This document shows, piece by piece, positions 57,722 to 64,000 of a DNA stretch of 64,000 nt. The position numbers and the translations under genes were made by a program. The stretch lies in assembly GCA_000507305.1 (NCBI GenBank), contig DF239393.1:62001-126000 (forward strand), given 5' to 3'. The stretch is from Breviolum minutum Mf 1.05b.01 (lineage: Eukaryota > Sar > Dinophyceae > Suessiales > Symbiodiniaceae). Every line of letters starts with the position of its first letter. Within the stretch, counting starts at the first letter, position 1. A model generated the notes under the pieces. That model was not told where the DNA came from and did no database searches. It was given only the letters and a program-made list of their open reading frames with translations.

Positions 57722-59031
57722 GGCTGACACGATGAAGGAGGAGTGTCTTAATGCAACACTTCCGGCAGTAACTTTGGTGGCCAAATAAAATGCGTCGCAT
57801 CTTCGATATTCCGTGCTGGCGTGTGCATGTGTTGTAGTTGGTGTGTTTTTTTGAGCTAGCAAATGTTTCCCTTGTTTTCATGTGCAACGCAATGCTGGGC
57901 CGACAGCAAGGGGCCCAGACGCGACCTGTGCAGGATCAGTCTCCAACTTCAACTGAACACGAATGAAGGAAAAGAAAACCTATGGCAGGAGTGGACAATC
58001 CTGGTACCTCACAACTTCTACATTACATACAACAGTGCATATATAGAGGTATAAATATGTGCAGTATATAACAAAAAAATATGAAGAAATAATCCTAATG
58101 TTATGTAATAAAGGTCTATGTTATGTAATGATGCAATACTAGTTCAAGAACTACCACAAAGAAGGATGTCTCGATTTTAGCGAAAGTGTTTTGATGTTAG
58201 TATGAAATCTACACCCCTGAAGATGAACATGGAACATAATCATGGAGGTTTGGAAGGTCATGTTCCATTCTTTCCATGGGTGATTTGTAGGTGAACCATG
58301 TTACATCTTCCAGGGTGTATTGGCTTTAATCATAGGGCCGCTTCATTTTGGGAGACACACCGGATGACCCCACCAAGGCACCCAACGGACCCAAAGCCAA
58401 GGCACTCCTCTCCAGTTTCTAACCCCCTACGCGACTGCGACTGTCCATAGGCATGCCGTGCCGTGCCACTGGTGCACCGTTTAAGGCTCATGGTAGTGCC
58501 TGGCTATTGAAGGCCAAGTTGAGGTTGGCACAAATCCATGTCCCAACCAGGATATCTAGGCAAAACTAGGAGAATTGATACCTACACCCGAGGTGACATC
58601 TACTTCCCAAGATGAAATGCAAAAAATGTTCATACCCTCCGAGACGCTTCAACATCCATTGTTTTTGGCATTGTTTATCTTTGCCCACTTCCACCAACCC
58701 TTCCAAAAAAGGTTGGGCCTGTGAGTGCAGAAGTACCCCTGGCAGGAGAGAACCTGCAACAGTGGTCGCAGCAGCTAGCAGCGAAGGTTTTCAGGAAGGA
58801 AAGATAGCCAAATCGTAGCCCTTGCCCTTCAAATGCAAGTTGGTGGTTGAATGAGAAGGGTGCCCCTCCACGGAACTACCAGTAACATATCCCACGTTTG
58901 GAAAAGGAAAATCATCGGCTCAAAAATTACCTTGGGAGGGGCTATGTCAGTTCTTGGGAGGGAAAGTATTTCCAGTTCTTGGGTTCAATGCGGACCAACA
59001 CCCACCCCACCACCACCACCACCACCACCAC

Positions 59032-59072
<41 letters not shown>

Positions 59073-59079
59073 GCAGCAG

Positions 59080-59144
<65 letters not shown>

Positions 59145-59404
59145 CCATCACCATCACCATCACCATCACCATCACCATCACCATCACCATCATCTTCTTC
59201 CTCCTTTATTGGCCAAGACTTCCCACCAAGAAAAGCCTACAAGTTCACCACGAGATGGCCAAGACATCTCACCAAGTACAGCCAAGACATCCCACCACGA
59301 GATGGCTCAGGATCCAAGTTCACCATATAAATCTTCCCAACCTTCCCTTTCCCCTTGTTCCAACCCCTGCCTTCCCGCGCCACCGGTAGCTGCCGTGGCT
59401 ACAC
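57722..59404. other. Spacer between the hydrolase and ViaA-like genes
   Basis: Contains a family E palindrome (58209-58320) and a compound CAC/CAG/CAT array. The open frames across the array encode homopolymers and are not genes. A short plus-strand frame near 58.72-58.80 kb (LAGENLQQWSQQLAAKVF) looks peptide-like but has no partner and is not called. Confidence 0.5.
59008..59193. repeat. Compound CAC-CAG-CAT-CACCAT microsatellite
   Basis: Four successive blocks: (CAC)n, (CAG)n, (CAT)n, then (CACCAT)n. All six frames give homopolymer runs. Confidence 0.97.
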
Positions 59405-62400
59405 GGCGCAAGGCCCAACCACGAGAGTCCAAGGAGCGGACGGAGTCACCCAGGAAGTCGCCTGAAGGTTATGAAAATACCCCTCCGGCGAAGGAATCCA
59501 TATCCCCAACCCTTGGGAAATGGAAAAATCATCTTCAAAAAGAGGAGAATACCCTCCAGGGAACTAACATATCCCCCAAAAATGGCATATTTGAAGATGA
59601 TTTTCCTTTTCCCAAGGTGGGATATGTTAATTTCCTGGAGAATATGTTAAGTAACAGGAAGATATAACTAATTTTCCTATGATTTCTGGAGATTTTTTTC
59701 GGGGCTCCCAATGCATTAATAAAAAATCCGCATCTATCAGCTTCTTAAGCTCCACCTCCAAACCGCTACTATGTATCTGATATGGGAAAAGGCAGGGTAA
59801 ACTATTACGGTGACCTACTAGCAACAGCAACAAGGACATCAGCCAACGTAATATTCATCATCCTGGTGGAGGGAGACCCTTCAAGGCCCTGAAGAATGTG
59901 CCGTTGCAGGAGGTGGAACATGGAAGATAGACTTGGGTTTTTTAAAGAAGGACCACTTACGATAGATGGCACGAAGTAACGTGAAGTTCCAATCATATCA
60001 GTGGAAGATTGGAGGTTTCTAATGACATTCCAGTGTCACGCATCATCAACTACAATCTCACCTACCATCAACCACCTATCCATCCACATATCCAACTGGC
60101 TCTAAAGATCACCTGTCACCACGCTTAAGCCCGCCCAACCATCCACCCCTTCCGTTCACCTGAACGCTGGCAGAAGTGATATAACTCGGAACAAACGTCC
60201 ATCATCACCGACCCCGTCTTGCTTCCTGGGCACGTACAGCGGGGAGATTGGGTTCGCTAAAGACATCCTTCTTGTGGAAAATTTTGATTGGTTTTACCTG
60301 ACCATAAACACTGGAGTTCCAGTTGAACTCATTTACAATGTTTTTTCTTGTAATAATTGCATCAGCAGTTGCAGTGCTGAGTTCAGAACAATCAGACTTT
60401 CACTAAAAGGTGATGTAACCTCACATTCTTCGGGCCTACAGGATTGAATCTGACCATTCTCACACCAGGTCAACACAATCTTCATGGGACACAGTGGTCA
60501 ACATTTGCCTGCAAAAAGTCGAGAAACCTACCACCACACCGTAGACGCGAGCACCACAGGATTTGGCTTCCTGCCAGGTGTTGGAAGAAGCATCCTGGGC
60601 CCCTTCACTTGACAAAGGACCCTTTTTCAAATAGCTTGCACCTTGATCAATGTCAAGCACCGTAACGGAAAGCCAATCTTTAGAATTTGGAGGGTCACCG
60701 TTTCACCGTCACCTTGCTGGAACAACAAACTCATAAAATTTGCTTTGCATCTAGAGATTCGCCCTCTGCAAATCATCATTGGTTGGATGGGTAGATAACA
60801 TGTTTTAAGCAATCAATCCCCAACATTCACCTGGGTATAATGATACCACCCTCCCAGATATGTCATAGTCCCAACGACGTCATCAGTAAAACTGCCTTAA
60901 AACTGGGGGTTGGAAAACCACTTTGACCATTTATATGTGTATATACAAAAAATGGCTTCATCTTCCCTCAACTTTGACAATACGGTGGCTCAAACGGGGA
61001 GGCCACACATCCTTTCCCTCAGTTTCTCCACAGCTGCACCTCCAAATTCTGCATCACAGAGTCCTGCACCTTTGGTACTTCTCCGTCCTTTGCAGAAATT
61101 TTGGACCAAAAATTCAGGAGAAAAAGTGATATGTTCACCCCGGAAATTAACATAGCTAGCTTGAAAAATGGTGCTTAGAAAGTGTACTTTCCCTAATTGA
61201 ATCTTAGGGGACATGTTAGTTTCGGGGGTGCAAGAGCCAATAATGGGGTAAAGAAACAAGATGGCAAGTTGAAATGTTCCGACTCTGGATATTGGAACAA
61301 ATAGATAATCAGATATTCACACATGTTTATTTACAAATATACACAACTAAACACGGAGATACGACATATCTTATATCTTATAACAGTTCTATACCAGCCA
61401 GGATCGTAAAAATAGCTGCGATGTTGTGCATGGATCTTCGCAAGTTTGCTGCACTTGCGGATGAATCTACTCTACCAAGAAATGGGTGGACATACCAAAG
61501 AATTAAGGGACCTATCACTAGCACATTCCATTTTCAAAAAAAAACTTGTTAAAACCAAACACTTTCTGAGGTAGAAGCAGCCTATTTGCCAACCTTTTCA
61601 AATAGCATCACTAGTTGGTGGTTTCAACCCAGTTGAAAATATAGGTCACTTGGGGAATCATTCCCCCAATTTTCGGGTTGAAAATAACAAAATACTGTAT
61701 TAGTTACCACCCAAACTAGTAATGGTTTATTATAATCATAACCCCTACATAAATGGGTAGCTTTTCATCCCCAAAAAAAATATACCCTAGTACTGGTTTA
61801 GTTTGTATACCCCTTGAAACCCCTAGGAAAAAATGGCCATCAACTGAACTTCCATTCCCCCCATAGGTTTTTGGACCACCACTTCCTTGAAACCCCGGGG
61901 GCCCCCACCGTCACCAGTAGCAGATCCGCATTCTGCCATTGTGCCAGGTGAAGCCGTTCCACGCTGGCAGTGAGCACCTCAAGGCCACTCGGAAGTAAGT
62001 CCAAATTGGTGTTTCCGAAAATAGGGGGTACCCCAAAATGGATGGTGAAAATAATGGAACACCCTATTAAAAATGGATGATTTGGGGGGAAAACCCCACT
62101 ATTTTCGGAAACATCCATATATTAGAAGCATATCTAGATTTTAGATGTTTTTAGGTGATTTGAAGGTGTATATACTGAATTAACATCATTTAACCATATA
62201 TACATATATGTGCGTGTGTGTGCGTTTATGCAAAAGATATAATTACGTATATTTCTGAATATGCATGTATATCGTATAGAATTACATATATATATATACA
62301 TATTCATATATTATAGTGTGCGATTTTCCCAGGACAAAAGGTACAGTAGCAGGATTCAAGTCGGTACAAGAACAATCGGCCCGCCTCATCCAGCGATGTT

Positions 62401-63739
62401 CCTCCATGAAAAGCCCAGCTCAAGAATTCCAACAAACCTGGGGAATTTCTACGTTGCTCAGCGCAGGATGCCATTCTGTTGATGGTTCAGAAATCCGACG
62501 ATCACCACTTGATATGGTAGTTTATCCCATTATTTACGGGGTTTCGTACATGTCAGGTGGTGCAGGATTTTCCATCAACAGTAGGATTATTCTGGTAGCC
62601 CCCTAGAAGGCAAGGACCCCTATACAGTACCTGGTATACAAGCGGTTTTTTACTGCCAATTGGGTGCATATACGCTGCCTACCACCTTTTACAAGAACCT
62701 CAAAAATCCGTTGAGGATGGGATTGTCGGATTGCCTTTTTTTCTGTAAGGGAAATTTCAATCCACTAGGTCCGCTGGTCCTCAAAGAAATTTTGAGTCCA
62801 TACAATACCATAAAGTTATCCCATTAGTAAAAAATCCATATGCGCTTAGAAATCTGATGGTGATCTCTAAATCGCTCATAAGGGTTGGAATTTTCAATCC
62901 AGTTTTGGGATGGTCCAACTCAAGACAATCCGTCGTCGTTTTCACCTACTGACACCCCAAAAAAAATCGAGGAGGTCCAACAGGTTCCTCCGACTCTACT
63001 TTGGACAACTACTCCTCACTTAAAAAGCATCCGAAGCAGCGTATCTAGCTCCCTCTTAAAGGAATATATCTTAGATAGATATCCCGAAAGCTGCTGGCGA
63101 ATTTCCTCTAAAATTTTGGACCGACACCACGGAAAATTGGTGGGGAAGGCCCGTGACCTTGTAAGTTGTTGGAGCTCAAGTCCAATTCCATCTCTTGCAG
63201 CTTTTCACCTGACAGCGATTTGTGGAGTGCAGGTCATGATGGTTGGGTTGCGAAAAATAGATTCAGTTCGCACCTGGTTTTTTTTCAGGTGAAAAAATAT
63301 CATATGCAAAATATATCAAAATAGTTGTAGGTCGAAAAAGCGTAAAGCAGTTCTAGGATGATGGCAGGTTGCTTTCAACATGCAAGTGGGATCTATGAAT
63401 CCTGCATCTGACTTCAGCAACCTTGAAAATATGTATTGAAAGACTGGAAAATTCCTTTCTGATTTCATGAGGGAATACCTAGAACCCAAATGACCCTTGT
63501 TTTGGAAGATTTGACCCACAAAAAGGAAGGTCAAGCGGTCAACCCCTTAAAATAGAGGTCAGTTGAGTTCTAGGTATATGTATATATATTTTTTGTAAAC
63601 CCTTGCAGACATCATTGCTAAGTAGAACTTGGTCTCCCAGGAAACTACTAAGTCAACCAACGGTCCCCGAAAACCTGTGGAGAAGGCAAAGAGGTAGCAC
63701 CGTCGCTTCTGTTGCTGTGCTTGTCGAAGGCATTCAAAC
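59405..63739 (-). CDS. ViaA/CoxE-type VWA domain gene, 5' part beyond the window
   Basis: Eight exons join in phase: 63739-63675, 63208-63151, 62987-62956, 62401-62385 (17-base micro-exon), 61977-61909, 61087-61040, 60594-60540 and 59461-about 59405. In order they read RQAQQQKRRCYLFAFST, EKLQEMELDLSSNN, NLLDLLDFFWG, TSLDE, VERLHLAQWQNADLLLVT, DGEVPKVQDSVMQNLE, TWQEAKSCGARVYG and DFLGDSVRSLDSRGWALR. This matches the second half of a ViaA/CoxE VWA domain: the CY(L/I)xxFS strand, the (G)GT(S/D)L turn (second MIDAS loop), W..AD(L/A)LxxTDG (third loop, Asp) and the final helices. The first MIDAS loop DxSxS should lie upstream, outside the window. ViaA proteins partner RavA ATPases. Whether the protein stops soon after 59405 or continues is unresolved; the last donor is a guess. 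Confidence 0.78.
61609..61722. repeat. MITE-like family D, full-length copy
   Basis: TCACTAGTTGGTGGTTTCAA at the left, GTTACCACCCAAACTAGTAA at the right. This copy best shows the inverted ends of family D. It lies in a ViaA-like intron. Confidence 0.8.
62475..62583. repeat. MITE-like family B copy
   Basis: TTCTGTTGATGGTTCAGAAA on the left, GGATTTTCCATCAACAGTA on the right. It lies in the ViaA-like intron between exons 62956 and 62401. Confidence 0.85.
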
Positions 63740-64000
63740 CTCGGGGAGGAGAAAAACTATGGGTGCAGTAAAAGACCTACCCTTCCTCCCATCAACATGG
63801 AAGTGAACAATGGTTCCTTGCAATAGGATCGTTACCTTTCAAATACAGCCATTTTTCACTGAACCATGATTGCGGGTTTCACCTCTGAAATCACCAAAAC
63901 CAAAGTTTAATGAATGCAACAAACCCTCCAAAAAAATCAGCCCCTGGATAATTTTTTGGAGATTAAAAAATTCTTGGAAGAAACCATCCAGGTTCTATTC
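63740..64000. other. Right edge, ViaA-like intron
   Basis: AT-rich with no further VWA block recognised. The exon carrying the first metal-binding loop is expected beyond base 64000 on the minus strand. Confidence 0.4.

Noticed and set aside
58851..59667. Overlapping plus-strand frames of 159-237 codons with poly-His, poly-Ser, poly-Ile
   Set aside because: They span a compound CAC/CAG/CAT array; outside the array there is no conserved peptide in these frames, and the minus strand carries a ViaA-like exon there.

Overview
The window looks like nuclear DNA of a dinoflagellate (a Symbiodiniaceae- or Polarella-like genome is the best guess; no marker fixes the genus). The grounds are: genes broken into many short exons; GC and GA splice donors mixed with GT at exon ends that keep the protein frame; AG|G acceptors; every supported gene on the minus strand; a tyrosine-recombinase retroelement with a methyltransferase; a FNIP/LRR repeat gene; and many short palindromic repeats.

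Layout, left to right. 1-6.0 kb: mostly repeats and non-coding DNA, with a few possible minus-strand exons at 2.5-3.4 kb. 6.0-14.05 kb (minus): a decayed retroelement with a transmembrane ORF0, gag, RT, an RNase H split by a cytosine-methyltransferase-like domain, and a tyrosine recombinase. 14.05-16.8 kb: non-coding. 16.8-18.7 kb (minus): an intronless FNIP/LRR gene. 18.9-51.3 kb (minus): a very long gene for a RavA-type MoxR AAA+ ATPase. Its introns hold two other same-strand genes: an intronless secreted CYTH-like gene (20.5-21.5 kb) and a complete eight-exon ABHD17-like hydrolase (31.9-37.8 kb). 52.7-57.7 kb (minus): a second alpha/beta hydrolase, intron-rich. 59.4-63.7 kb and off the right edge (minus): a ViaA/CoxE-type von Willebrand A (VWA) domain gene.

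The central observation is that homologues of the bacterial partner proteins RavA (AAA+ ATPase) and ViaA (VWA protein) lie on the same strand, ViaA-like part upstream, separated only by a hydrolase gene. I joined exons by hand from protein similarity, splice signals and codon phase. ViaA-like: eight consecutive exons fit in phase. RavA-like: nine consecutive exons from 45.8 to 39.1 kb fit in phase, as do several blocks further down. It is open whether the two are separate genes or one transcript.

At least six families of roughly 65-125 bp inverted-repeat elements (MITE-like) are scattered through introns and spacers. Long CAA/GTT, GAT and CAG/CAT arrays also occur. A 465-base N gap at 25415-25879 sits inside a tandem repeat. 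All homology statements rest on recognition of motifs, not on a database search.
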